From Nitrospiraceae bacterium (GTDB lineage: Bacteria > Nitrospirota > Nitrospiria > Nitrospirales > Nitrospiraceae): a stretch of DNA of 64,000 nucleotides. The DNA is taken from contig SHZW01000001.1 in assembly GCA_009692155.1 (NCBI GenBank), positions 175,646 through 239,645 of the forward strand, given 5' to 3'. Position numbers and translations under genes: made by a program. This document shows, piece by piece, positions 56,997 through 64,000 of the stretch; within the stretch, counting starts at the first letter, position 1, and every line of letters starts with the position of its first letter. Below the pieces are notes generated by a model, which saw only the letters and a list, made by a program, of their open reading frames with translations, had not been told where the DNA came from and searched no databases.

Positions 56997-58366
56997 TACT
57001 TCTTCTGGTAGGTCCCCTGGTGCTTGATCCAGTCGCACCCCTTGTCCGGACTGGTATATTCGCTCCAGGGCTCCGGCTTCACCAGACCTTTCGAGCGCGA
57101 GACAATCTTAAACTGACCGTCCTTCAGAATCTCGCCGATCAGGACCGGCTTGTTCGTGTGATGGTTGGCCTCATCCATCTTGATCTTGCCGCCCGGCGCC
57201 AGGAATTCGCTCCCATAGACCGCCTTGCGGACCTTGTCCACCTCGATTGAGCCGGCCTTCGCCACCGCCTGCTTCCAGATATGGACGCCGAAATACGCCG
57301 CCTCGATCGGATCGTCCGTCACACGCCTCTCGCCATCCGGCAGATTGTTCTTCTTGCAGTAGGCTTTGAAATCGGCGACGAACTTTTTGTTCTGCGGCGT
57401 ATCCACGCTCTGATAATAATTCCACGCCGCCAGATGCCCGACCAGCGCGCTGGTATCCATGCCGCGCAATTCATCCTCCGCCACGCTGAAGGCCATGATC
57501 GGCGCATCCTCCGCGCGGAGCCCCTGATTGGAGAATTCCTTGTAGAACGGCACGTTGCTGTCGCCGTTAATCGTCGAGACCACGCAGGCGCCGCCGCCGG
57601 CTGCGAACTTTTTAACCTTGCCGACGATCGTCTGATAATCCTGGTGATGGAACGGGGTATATTCCTCCGCGATATTGGCCGCCGGAACCTTCTTGGCCAG
57701 CAACATCGCGCGGAGAATCTTGTTCGTCGTCCGCGGATACACGTAGTCCGTGCCGAGCAGATAGAACTTCTTGTGTCCGCCGCCTTCCTTGCTCATCAGA
57801 TATTCCACCGCCGGAATCGCCTGCTGGTTCACCGCCGCGCCGGTATAGAACACGTTGTGCGAGCACTCCTCGCCCTCGTACTGCACCGGGTAGAAGAGCA
57901 ATCCGTTATTCTTCTCGAAGACCGGCAGCACGGATTTCCGGCTGACTGAGGTCCAGCAACCGAATACCACCGCGACCTTGTCCACCAGCAGCAACTGCTT
58001 GGCCTTCTCGGCGAACAGGTCCCAGTTGGAAGCCGGATCCACGACAACCGGCTGGATCTTGCGGCCCATCACGCCGCCACTGGCATTGATCTCTTCCACC
58101 GCCATCAATACCGTGTCCTTCAACGACACTTCGCTGATCGCCATTGTGCCGCTTAGCGAATGCAGGATGCCGATCTTGATCGGCTCCTTGTCTGCCGCGT
58201 AGGACAGGGCCCAGCCGCCCAGGTTGCCGAGCAGCGAGGCCACGCCCGCCGCCGCCGCCACCTTGCCGCTCTGCGCCAGAAACTCCCGGCGCGTCGAGCT
58301 GGCGTCCGTCGCCTTGTCAGTTGAACTCTCCGTGTCAATCTTCGTTTCAGGATAATCCTGCGACAT
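56996..58366 (-). CDS. urtA: Urea ABC transporter substrate-binding protein UrtA
   Basis: UrtA binds urea in the periplasm. The 456-residue protein has a twin-arginine signal ('SSTRREFLAQSGKVAAAAG'), indicating export in folded form. The mature part is a type I binding protein: 'IKIGILHSLSGTMAISEVSLKDTVLMAVEEIN' pattern, 'VVFGCWTSVSRKSVLPVFE', 'FYPVQYEGEECSHNVFYTG' and 'GTDYVYPRTTNKI', all typical of UrtA and FmdD/AmiC relatives. The start at 58366 has GGAG seven bases upstream. It is 57 bases downstream of the first porin gene and overlaps urtB. Confidence 0.97.
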   Translation of the reverse strand: MSQDYPETKIDTESSTDKATDASSTRREFLAQSGKVAAAAGVASLLGNLGGWALSYAADKEPIKIGILHSLSGTMAISEVSLKDTVLMAVEEINASGGVMGRKIQPVVVDPASNWDLFAEKAKQLLLVDKVAVVFGCWTSVSRKSVLPVFEKNNGLLFYPVQYEGEECSHNVFYTGAAVNQQAIPAVEYLMSKEGGGHKKFYLLGTDYVYPRTTNKILRAMLLAKKVPAANIAEEYTPFHHQDYQTIVGKVKKFAAGGGACVVSTINGDSNVPFYKEFSNQGLRAEDAPIMAFSVAEDELRGMDTSALVGHLAAWNYYQSVDTPQNKKFVADFKAYCKKNNLPDGERRVTDDPIEAAYFGVHIWKQAVAKAGSIEVDKVRKAVYGSEFLAPGGKIKMDEANHHTNKPVLIGEILKDGQFKIVSRSKGLVKPEPWSEYTSPDKGCDWIKHQGTYQKK

Positions 58367-58423
58367 GGTTGGACTCCTTTCGTGACCAGACAAATTTGTA
58401 ATGTGCCGTGCGCATCCTTGTCC

Positions 58424-59719
58424 CTAGTACTGGAACTGGAAGGCGAACTTAATAGCATTTGCAAAATGACCTGTCGCATTGGAGGCGTAATTCGTGCCCA
58501 GTGAGGCAAGATCGCCATACTGCCAGAATGTCGCAAAGCGCGCATTGAAACCGGAAATGATGTAATTCGTGCCGACTTCCGTTTCCTCGCGCGCGGCGCT
58601 GTTGTTAGGCTGAACGGAGGTAAATCTCGCATAGGGCTGAAATTGCCCCATCCCTACTTTATTCGGAAATAGATACATGCCGGCCACGTAGAAGGAATTC
58701 CCGTCAAACATACAGAAGCAGTCCGTGACCGCCGGCGCAAAGGCGCCGGTCGTTGCCGAGTTGTTGTAATTCGCAAAGAATTGTTGATACTCGGCATTGA
58801 TCGTAATCACGCCCTTGTCTCCGCTGTTGCCGAGTGGCTTCTCAAACAGGAGGTCGGAAGTGATGTAAGTAAGATCGGCCTGATTAGCACGTGTTCCGGC
58901 ACCATTTTTCTGATGTTGCGCCGCCACTGCGAGCGCAAGAATATCGCCGGCTTTTCCGTAGTAGGTCCCGCTTGTGTAGTAACCGGGATTTTTCTCGGGG
59001 TTGAAAAAGTTGTAGGTGAGGCGTCCCGCAAACAAGGGGCTGTTTTGTTGATTAGGTCCTGCAGTTGAGCTTGACTGGAGTCCCGTGAACACCCCTGCGC
59101 TGTATTGCAAACGGTCGGCTTGACCCCAGAAGGTTATGCCGTTGTCACGGCCATAGACACCAGCCCCGCCATTGCCGTATTTCCCGGCGAAGTCTGAGGA
59201 CTCGAACGGCGTCCTATACTGGTTGAAGGTCGCTGAGAAGAACGGACCATTCAACTCGCCACGTGATGCTGGCACCAACAAACGCCCGGCCCAGACGTTC
59301 ACGTACTGATTAAACTCGAGCTTCCCGATCGCATCGAGCAAACCGATCTGATTTTGAGCCCCGGTGCTGGATGTTTGACCAAAAGGATTGCCGGTACCGC
59401 TACAATCAAAGCATTCCGTGTTAAACTCGTACTTGATGACCTTAGTGATTCCGCCGTTGATATAGATACGAGCATAGTCGATACCGAAGGAGTTGGTGTA
59501 ACTCCCACCATTCGCTGACCCGTTTTCCAACGCCGCGAACCCGCCACGAAGACCCATTCCCACCGAAATCCACATGTCCTTGTCGTCCGGATTGACGATC
59601 TTGCCATCCGCATAGGCACTGGACGGAGCGGATGCCATCCCGGTCACCAACGCCAGCAGGACTGCTGCAACGAAAAACATGCTCTTGACGACCCACCATT
59701 TCTTTTGATCTGTCTGCAT
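58424..59719 (-). CDS. Outer-membrane porin, first gene of the urea operon
   Basis: A 431-residue exported protein. The signal peptide (residues 1-38, ending near 'SAPSSAYADG') follows a short basic start. The mature part begins 'DDKDMWISVGMGLRGGF' and continues as amphipathic strands ending 'FAFQFQY', a typical C-terminal outer-membrane sorting motif with a final aromatic residue. It resembles porins found next to urea and short-chain amide (fmd) uptake genes; the exact substrate is inferred from position. ATG at 59719 has GGGAGG seven bases upstream. It is the first gene after an ANTAR-type leader, so its transcription is expected to be controlled by antitermination. Confidence 0.8.
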   Translation of the reverse strand: MQTDQKKWWVVKSMFFVAAVLLALVTGMASAPSSAYADGKIVNPDDKDMWISVGMGLRGGFAALENGSANGGSYTNSFGIDYARIYINGGITKVIKYEFNTECFDCSGTGNPFGQTSSTGAQNQIGLLDAIGKLEFNQYVNVWAGRLLVPASRGELNGPFFSATFNQYRTPFESSDFAGKYGNGGAGVYGRDNGITFWGQADRLQYSAGVFTGLQSSSTAGPNQQNSPLFAGRLTYNFFNPEKNPGYYTSGTYYGKAGDILALAVAAQHQKNGAGTRANQADLTYITSDLLFEKPLGNSGDKGVITINAEYQQFFANYNNSATTGAFAPAVTDCFCMFDGNSFYVAGMYLFPNKVGMGQFQPYARFTSVQPNNSAAREETEVGTNYIISGFNARFATFWQYGDLASLGTNYASNATGHFANAIKFAFQFQY

Positions 59720-59788
59720 GCTCACACCTCCCAAATCCGGTTGGTGATTTCGTAGTTCGGTTGTGCAATTCTACCCGGGCGAATGGGC

Positions 59789-59830
59789 AAAAAAAAACGC
59801 CCTTCTAGTCTCCCATAGACCAAAAGGACG
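59789..59830 (-). terminator. Leader terminator upstream of the porin-urt operon
   Basis: On the minus strand CGUCCUUUUGGUCU pairs with AGACUAGAAGGGCG (14 bp, three G-U pairs) around the loop AUGGG and is followed by nine U residues. The 5' arm shares GUCCUU with the second hexaloop hairpin, so the two structures exclude each other. Confidence 0.88.
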
Positions 59831-59880
59831 TCATTGTCCTTAACTTGCCGGGACTACGGACGCCGTTGTCCCTCTCCCGG
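59824..59880 (-). promoter_or_regulatory. Dual-hexaloop ANTAR-responsive leader element
   Basis: The RNA forms P1 GGAC-AACGGC-GUCC (59858-59871), set on a basal stem CCGGGA/UCCCGG (59848-59853 with 59875-59880), and P2 AAGGAC-AAUGAC-GUCCUU (59824-59841). Both hexaloops have A at position 1 and G at position 4, the defining feature of RNAs bound by ANTAR-domain antiterminators such as NasR and AmiR. A 16-base linker joins them. P2 must be opened for the downstream terminator to form. No ANTAR protein gene is in the window. Confidence 0.8.
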
Positions 59881-59897
59881 CCGCGTTAACGAGCGTA

Positions 59898-59926
59898 CTT
59901 ATATCAATCCCCGATACCCCTGTCAA
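59898..59926 (-). promoter_or_regulatory. Sigma-70-like promoter of the porin-urt operon
   Basis: On the minus strand a consensus TTGACA (59921-59926) is 17 bp from TATAAG (59898-59903). Transcription would start near 59890, giving a leader of about 170 bases that contains the whole ANTAR element and terminator. Confidence 0.75.
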
Positions 59927-59978
59927 GCACGAATTTTGGCTCTCAGGCCATCATTCGTTTGTGTTAAACTGCGACGCC

Positions 59979-60917
59979 ATGCCACGCTCACAAACACTGC
60001 ATGGACCGGTCGCATTCGCCCTGCTTGCTTGCCTGATGACTTGGGGATGCACGTCCTCGACGCAGCAAAAGCTGACTATTCACGACAGTCCGGACGGCAC
60101 GGTCTATCTGGAGCGAATCCCAAACGACTCATTGCAAGCCACCCATCCCATCACGCTGGACAGCGGCACCATTGCGCGCACACTGCGCGGCATTCGTGTC
60201 CGTGACAGCAGGAAAACGATACAGACGTTCCTGTCTTCGGTCTTTTCCCCGTCCACGCCTGTGCGGGCATTCTCGGATGAAGAGGCCGACTTTCTCGCCC
60301 CGTTCATTGCCTCCGCCTTCGCCAAGGCTACACCGGACCAACGGGTCGGCTTCCGGATTACCCGGACCGGCACCTCGTTTCAATTCCAGAACGCAGGCAC
60401 AGCCACTGGTTCGCCAGGGGATACCGTTTCGGGAATTCTCTTCGTGTATGGTCGCTCCCTCCAACTCACCCTGACCCGCCTGCCCCCCATCCGGGACCAG
60501 GCTGCAGCCAACACCCCCAGCCGCGAATATGCTTCCGATGCGACCGGATTGTCCGGCCGCGAACTCGTGTTTGTTCCCAAGGAAGCCCAACGGCCGGATA
60601 CTTTCCGGGTTGGAGAGACCGATACGCCCGCGCTGGTCATCGATTACGAACTGCTGGCAAAGCTGCCGGATCAGCCGGCCACCGTCCCCTCGGCGGCTCA
60701 AGCGGACACGCCGGCGCCGGCTGCCGCCACACCGACGGGTGCGGCCCCCCTCACCCCCAGCGAGTTGGAATCGCTAAAAGAATCGATCGCCAAGAAAGAC
60801 GCCGAGGTGGAAGCGCTGAAGAAGGAAATGGAGACGATCAAAAAGCAGATGAACGAGCAGCAGAAACCCGCATCGCCGAGACCCAAGAGCAAGCCGTCAG
60901 CTAAACCCGCGCAATAG
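59979..60917 (+). CDS. Predicted lipoprotein with C-terminal coiled coil
   Basis: A 312-residue protein with a signal peptide and lipobox 'TWGC' (about residues 21-24), followed by a beta-rich domain ('VYLERIPNDSLQATHPITLD', 'VGFRITRTGTSFQFQNAG'), an Ala/Pro/Thr linker and a charged coiled coil (about 265-300, 'LESLKESIAKKDAEVEALKK'). The final tail is Lys/Pro-rich. No family was recognised. It is transcribed divergently from the urea operon, about 50 bp from that promoter, and ends 26 bases from a convergent exonuclease gene. A start at 59961 is possible but lengthens the signal peptide. Confidence 0.7.
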   Translation: MPRSQTLHGPVAFALLACLMTWGCTSSTQQKLTIHDSPDGTVYLERIPNDSLQATHPITLDSGTIARTLRGIRVRDSRKTIQTFLSSVFSPSTPVRAFSDEEADFLAPFIASAFAKATPDQRVGFRITRTGTSFQFQNAGTATGSPGDTVSGILFVYGRSLQLTLTRLPPIRDQAAANTPSREYASDATGLSGRELVFVPKEAQRPDTFRVGETDTPALVIDYELLAKLPDQPATVPSAAQADTPAPAAATPTGAAPLTPSELESLKESIAKKDAEVEALKKEMETIKKQMNEQQKPASPRPKSKPSAKPAQ

Positions 60918-60943
60918 AGTTTTTCTTCTCTTCCTCCGCTCTC

Positions 60944-61654
60944 TCAACTGACTTCAATCAGCTCCTTATTGAGCAGCACGATATTCCGGGAATGTGGCTC
61001 CCGGAAATTCATCCGGCAATAGCAGGCATAGGTCACGTAGGTATCCTGCAGGCAGTAGTCGGCAATCTCTTTCCCCTGCCCCCTTGCCCACATCTCGGCC
61101 ACCTGCTTGCCGCTTCCTGATTTCGTCTCGACATTGAGCGCGCGCGCGAGCACGTCCAGTTTGGCCCATCCGCGCTGATCCCAGTTGCTCCAGACCGCCA
61201 TCGTGTCGTAGACCGGCTCGGTCCTGAACTTCGCCAGGGAAATTTCAAACGGTGGCTTGACTTGATGGACGACCGAACGTTTCTTGATAAACGGCAGATC
61301 GAAACCGAGCCCGTTGTGCGTGACATATACGGAAGGGCGGAGCTGCCCGAGTTTCGCCCAGAATTGTTGCAGCAGCCCTTTCTCGTTCTTCCCGTACCAG
61401 GACACCGCGCCCTGCGCTTCCATCGTATCGGTCAGGAGAATCACGCCGATGCAGACGATCCGGCTGAACGTGCCGTCGAAGGAAGACTTTTCATATTGTT
61501 CGTCTTCGACCTGCCGGCGCCGATCGGCTTCCGCGTGAACGAAGAGATCGTCCCCGCCCTCCGCAACATTTTCAGAAACAGGGGTCAGCCCCGCGATCTT
61601 TGCCCATTCCTCGCGCGGCGCCTGAACCGTTTCGATGTCGAGCACGACCTTCAT
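60944..61654 (-). CDS. DnaQ/PolB-type 3'-5' exonuclease
   Basis: A 236-residue stand-alone DEDD exonuclease. Exo I is 'KVVLDIETVQAP' at the N-terminus with the first Asp and Glu, Exo II is 'VYVTHNGLGFDLPFIKKR' and Exo III is 'ADYCLQDTYVTYACY', with Tyr in the position expected for a DEDDy enzyme. This is the layout of the predicted PolB-like 3'-5' exonucleases. It should act on DNA or RNA in the cytoplasm; the substrate is unknown. It lies just downstream of the Nudix and MutY genes, separated by a heptamer array (61662-61744), so a joint DNA-repair transcript is possible. Confidence 0.85.
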   Translation of the reverse strand: MKVVLDIETVQAPREEWAKIAGLTPVSENVAEGGDDLFVHAEADRRRQVEDEQYEKSSFDGTFSRIVCIGVILLTDTMEAQGAVSWYGKNEKGLLQQFWAKLGQLRPSVYVTHNGLGFDLPFIKKRSVVHQVKPPFEISLAKFRTEPVYDTMAVWSNWDQRGWAKLDVLARALNVETKSGSGKQVAEMWARGQGKEIADYCLQDTYVTYACYCRMNFREPHSRNIVLLNKELIEVS

Positions 61655-61661
61655 AAATACC

Positions 61662-61744
61662 GTGACACGTGATGAGTGACGCGTGACGAGTTGCCCATGA
61701 GCAAGTCCGTTAACTCATTACCCATTACGCATCACCCATCACAG
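61662..61744. repeat. Inverted heptamer array pair (R11)
   Basis: Units GTGACAC, GTGATGA, GTGACGC and GTGACGA (61662-61689) face TTAACTC, ATTACCC, ATTACGC, ATCACCC and ATCACAG (61710-61744) across 20 bases. The right half overlaps the Nudix gene stop. Confidence 0.8.
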
Positions 61745-62169
61745 CTTTTGAGTGCTTCAATCAACGGACGGTCCGCCGGAGGAAATTCGTAATCCGTCAT
61801 CTCGTTCGGCATCACCCATCGGACCTCCTCGCAGTCCAGCGCCGACGCTTCGCCCTGGCTGATCGCGCAGCGAAAGAAATGCAGCTCGACGGTCTTCCCC
61901 GGGTACTTGTGCCGGATCGTGCGGAAATGGACCAGCGACATGACGGCAATCCCCAGTTCCTCCCTCAGCTCGCGATGGAGACAATCTTCCAGCGACTCTC
62001 CCGGCTCGCATTTCCCTCCGGGGAATTCCCACAGCCCCCCGAGATGCGTGCCCACTTTGCGCCTCGCAATCAGATAGTGCCCTTCGCGGAGAATGAGCCC
62101 TGCCGCCACTTGAACAACCGCAGGCACGTGACGGCGGCCGTTCTTCTTTCTCGTCACTGTCACCCCCAC
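61732..62169 (-). CDS. MutT-type Nudix hydrolase
   Basis: A 145-residue Nudix protein. The Nudix box 'GGKCEPGESLEDCLHRELREELGI' pattern (GGK-x2-PGES-x6-RELREELGI) is intact around residues 51-74, so pyrophosphohydrolase activity is expected, most likely on 8-oxo-dGTP. It lies directly downstream of a MutY-like glycosylase that lacks the usual C-terminal MutT-like domain. The GTG start at 62169 is inside a heptamer array (R14) that also includes the stop of the glycosylase gene, and the first six residues (GVTVTR) are array-encoded. Confidence 0.9.
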   Translation of the reverse strand: MGVTVTRKKNGRRHVPAVVQVAAGLILREGHYLIARRKVGTHLGGLWEFPGGKCEPGESLEDCLHRELREELGIAVMSLVHFRTIRHKYPGKTVELHFFRCAISQGEASALDCEEVRWVMPNEMTDYEFPPADRPLIEALKSCDG

Positions 62170-62185
62170 TCGTCACCCGTCACGG
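62151..62185 (-). repeat. Heptamer array at the mutY/Nudix junction (R14)
   Basis: Five degenerate units on the plus strand (TCGTCAC, TGTCACC, CCCACTC, GTCACCC, GTCACGG) span the junction. The TGA stop of the glycosylase (62180-62182) and the GTG start of the Nudix gene (62167-62169) both fall inside, as in the addB/addA junction. Confidence 0.75.
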
Positions 62186-62908
62186 TTTTTCGAACGGATA
62201 CGTTTTGCACAGGTTCTTCATCGGACAGAGCAGGCAGTAGGGATCGCGGGCCGTACAGACCGTGGCGCCGAAATCCATGAGCGCCTGATTGAAATCGTAC
62301 CCCTTGCCTTTCGGAATCAGCGCCTCGGATAGCTCCCACAGCAGGTTCTTCCGGCTCTTGGGATCGCCGGTTCCCACGAACACGCGGTGGAGGACGCGCA
62401 TCACATTGGTGTCCAGGATCGGCGCGTCTTCGTTGAACGCAAACGAGCGGATGGCCCCCGCCGTATAGCGGCCGATGCCCTTGAACGACAGCAATTCATC
62501 GTGATCGCTCGGCAACTCGCCGCCGTAGCGCGCGACCGTCTCGCACGCAATACTGTGCAGACGGAGGGGACGGACGTTGTAGCCGAGGGGATACCACGTC
62601 TTTTTGACCTCGTTCGGCCGCGCATCGGCGAGCGCCTCGAAGGAGGGATACCGCTCCAGAAATTCATGATATTTGGGAATCACGCGATCCACCTGCGTCT
62701 GCTGCAGCATGACTTCCGACACGAGAATCTTGTAGGGATCGGATGTTTTGCGCCAGGGCAGATCGCGGCCATGTTCCTTGTACCAGTCCAGCAACCGGCA
62801 TTGAAACCGCCGTTTGGCTCCGGCCTTGAGCGGCAGTTCCGGCTTGCGGGTCCGTCCGGACGACGGGTTTGTTCGCTTCTGCAGCACCCTGCTCCGCGAC
62901 ACCCGCAT
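62180..62908 (-). CDS. mutY: MutY-like A/G-specific adenine glycosylase, short form
   Basis: MutY removes adenine mispaired with 8-oxoguanine. The 242-residue protein has a basic N-terminal tail of about 30 residues, the catalytic Glu in 'VSEVMLQQTQVDRVIPKY', the helix-hairpin-helix 'LLSFKGIGRYTAGAI', the catalytic Asp in 'ILDTNVMRVLHRVF' and the iron-sulfur loop C-x6-C-x2-C-x5-C ('CTARDPYCLLCPMKNLC'). It ends directly after the cluster loop, so the C-terminal domain that recognises 8-oxoguanine in full-length MutY is missing. The neighbouring Nudix gene is homologous in fold to that missing domain. Partial loss or fission are both possible. Confidence 0.85.
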   Translation of the reverse strand: MRVSRSRVLQKRTNPSSGRTRKPELPLKAGAKRRFQCRLLDWYKEHGRDLPWRKTSDPYKILVSEVMLQQTQVDRVIPKYHEFLERYPSFEALADARPNEVKKTWYPLGYNVRPLRLHSIACETVARYGGELPSDHDELLSFKGIGRYTAGAIRSFAFNEDAPILDTNVMRVLHRVFVGTGDPKSRKNLLWELSEALIPKGKGYDFNQALMDFGATVCTARDPYCLLCPMKNLCKTYPFEKP

Positions 62909-62958
62909 GGGTTACACCCCTAGTCCGGATTGTTCCTGCCGCACGAGTTCATGAATAA

Positions 62959-63264
62959 TCAGGGCTGAGTGATATTCTGCGCCATCACGTGGAGTTGCTT
63001 GCGTTCGGGCGGCGCCGTCACCACCGGCGTGAGTTTTGCCGCCAGCTTCTGAAACGACCCGTTCGTATCGAAGGAGCTGGCCGCCACGTCGTCATCCCAG
63101 ATCTCGATCCCCATGCACTTGTTGGAATCCGGATCAACCAGCAACAAGCCCCCTTTGCACCCGCTCTGCTTTGCCAGTTCCGGTAAAATGGTCCCGTTCC
63201 AGAGCATGACCAATTCGAACTTCTTGCCTTGCTTGCACTCGAACGTTTGAAAGCCTGCGAACAT
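62959..63264 (-). CDS. Small antibiotic-biosynthesis-monooxygenase-like protein
   Basis: A 101-residue protein resembling the dimeric ferredoxin-like ABM family in layout: a first strand 'AGFQTFECKQGKKFELV', helix 'WNGTILPELAKQSGCKGGLL', 'LVDPDSNKCMGIEIWDDDVAA' with the typical I-E-I-W strand, and a final 'KLTPVVTAPPERKQLHVMA'. No catalytic residues can be assigned. The ATG follows GAGGTGACCCC, a good ribosome site. It is separated from mutY by 50 bases. Confidence 0.65.
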   Translation of the reverse strand: MFAGFQTFECKQGKKFELVMLWNGTILPELAKQSGCKGGLLLVDPDSNKCMGIEIWDDDVAASSFDTNGSFQKLAAKLTPVVTAPPERKQLHVMAQNITQP

Positions 63265-63472
63265 GGGGTCACCTCGTCAGGGGTTAGCAATGGAGAACAA
63301 CGTAAGGCGTTTGGCCAGCGGCGTCAACAGGGAAAAACCACAGGAACGTCGCGTAGCGACACCTTGCTTAGCGATAAAACGCCACGACCCGCTGGTACTA
63401 CTAGCGCGGCACTGCCCGATTCACAGCCGCCCGGAAGGACCAGTCGCGCCAAACGACGAGCGTAGCGAGGAG
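63265..63472. other. Intergenic region before tRNA-Arg, no gene seen
   Basis: The 208 bases upstream of the small ABM-like gene contain a few short words of the type CGTAGCGA (for example near 63353 and 63461), but no ordered array, ORF or clear terminator. It must contain the promoter of the ABM-like gene. Confidence 0.4.
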
Positions 63473-63549
<77 letters not shown>

Positions 63550-63558
63550 GCGGAGAGC

Positions 63559-63663
63559 GTGATTGGTGATCCGTGATGCGTAATGCGTGCGGGAAGCAGG
63601 AAAGAAGGCACTCGCTGTTCATCTCGCCGTTACGGATCACGCATAACGGATCACGTGTTACGG
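63559..63663. repeat. Inverted heptamer array pair between tRNA-Arg and tRNA-Pro (R12)
   Basis: Units GTGATTG, GTGATCC, GTGATGC, GTAATGC and GTGCGGG (63559-63593) face GTTACGG, ATCACGC, ATAACGG, ATCACGT and GTTACGG (63629-63663). In the right half two types alternate. The last unit lies six bases from the end of tRNA-Pro. Confidence 0.8.
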
Positions 63664-63667
63664 TCTT

Positions 63668-63736
<69 letters not shown>

Positions 63737-63746
<10 letters not shown>

Positions 63747-64000
63747 ACGCTGGAATTACAATCACTTACACCTTGCCCCGATCCCGCTGAGGAGGCAAGT
63801 GTTATTACCGTGTTAGCCCTGTACCTCTGAAGCTTCGCGGCGGCCTCGTGAAGGTCCTCCGACTTGATCGAATTATACCGCCTGTGCATCTGTTCGCTCT
63901 TGTGTCCGATGATCTTCATCGCCGTCATCGTATCCACCCCGGCCCGTCTCAGGTTGGTTGCCGCACAGTGCCTCAGGTCATGTAGCCGAAGACCCGTAAT
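63737..64000 (-). CDS. Tyrosine recombinase/integrase, C-terminal part
   Basis: The gene enters from the right edge; 87 residues to the stop are visible. The catalytic end of a phage-type integrase is clear: '[18 protein letters not shown]' (box II, with H-x-x-R), '[18 protein letters not shown]' with the second His and the nucleophilic Tyr, and a short tail. The stop codon TAG lies within the 5' end of tRNA-Pro (63737-63739), so the last residues VGA are encoded by tRNA sequence. The last 25 residues ('[18 protein letters not shown]' and before) look like read-through into chromosomal DNA. It suggests an element integrated at the 5' end of the tRNA, extending rightwards beyond the window. 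Confidence 0.88.

Noticed and set aside
59842..59890. Possible guanidine-I (ykkC) riboswitch before the urea operon
   Set aside because: Characteristic conserved segments are absent, while two A1/G4 hexaloops and a P2-overlapping terminator fit an ANTAR target much better.

Overview
The window is a GC-rich, densely coded bacterial chromosome segment. Several traits point to the genus Nitrospira (phylum Nitrospirota): a complete urea transporter plus urease block (urtABCDE with ureABCFGD, no ureE) carrying two outer-membrane porins, a class II (B12-dependent) ribonucleotide reductase, a Gram-negative lipoprotein system (lgt, lnt, lolC, lolD) and many lipobox proteins. The genus call is inference from gene content. 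No ammonia- or nitrite-oxidation gene lies here, so a canonical nitrite oxidiser cannot be told from a comammox strain.

Layout. 1-4.5 kb: end of a dienelactone-hydrolase-like gene, small membrane and periplasmic genes, tRNA-Leu and lgt. 4.6-11.3 kb: an AddAB-type helicase-nuclease pair. 11.4-19.3 kb: small redox, zinc and ACT proteins, then def, lnt, prfB (with the classical +1 frameshift), lysS, lolC and lolD. 19.5-29.6 kb: a GAF/HD-GYP signalling protein and a complete trp operon (trpEGDCFBA) led by a LysM lipoprotein gene and a 45-codon duplicate of the trpE start. 29.8-40.4 kb: ligA, a CorC/HlyC-type protein, rlpA, small genes and an intein-containing nrdJ behind a structured leader. 40.4-46.2 kb: a membrane and tRNA-modification cluster (ampG, mtaB, miaB). 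46.2-59.9 kb: the urea locus, all on the minus strand. 60-63.3 kb: a lipoprotein, an exonuclease and a MutY/Nudix pair. 63.5-64 kb: tRNA-Arg and tRNA-Pro, with a tyrosine recombinase gene running into tRNA-Pro, which suggests an integrated element to the right.

How the urea genes work together. Urea would cross the outer membrane through the porins, be bound by Tat-exported UrtA, be imported by UrtBCDE, and be split by UreABC after nickel loading by UreDFG. The 5' leader of the operon carries two hairpins with A1/G4 hexaloops. The 3' arm of the second hairpin is shared with a 14-bp terminator followed by nine U residues. This is the layout of ANTAR-protein (NasR/AmiR-type) transcription antitermination.

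The most unusual pattern is a set of 14 short arrays of degenerate 7-bp (sometimes 8-bp) tandem repeats at gene boundaries. The word differs at each locus but the architecture does not: either an inverted pair of arrays, or one array sitting across a stop/start junction. Other points of interest are the nrdJ leader (NrdR-like boxes, promoter, 19-codon ORF, closing stem, terminator), a 70-bp structured element duplicated upstream of two unrelated genes, gene fragments next to trpE and urtE, and a probable leaderless mtaB.
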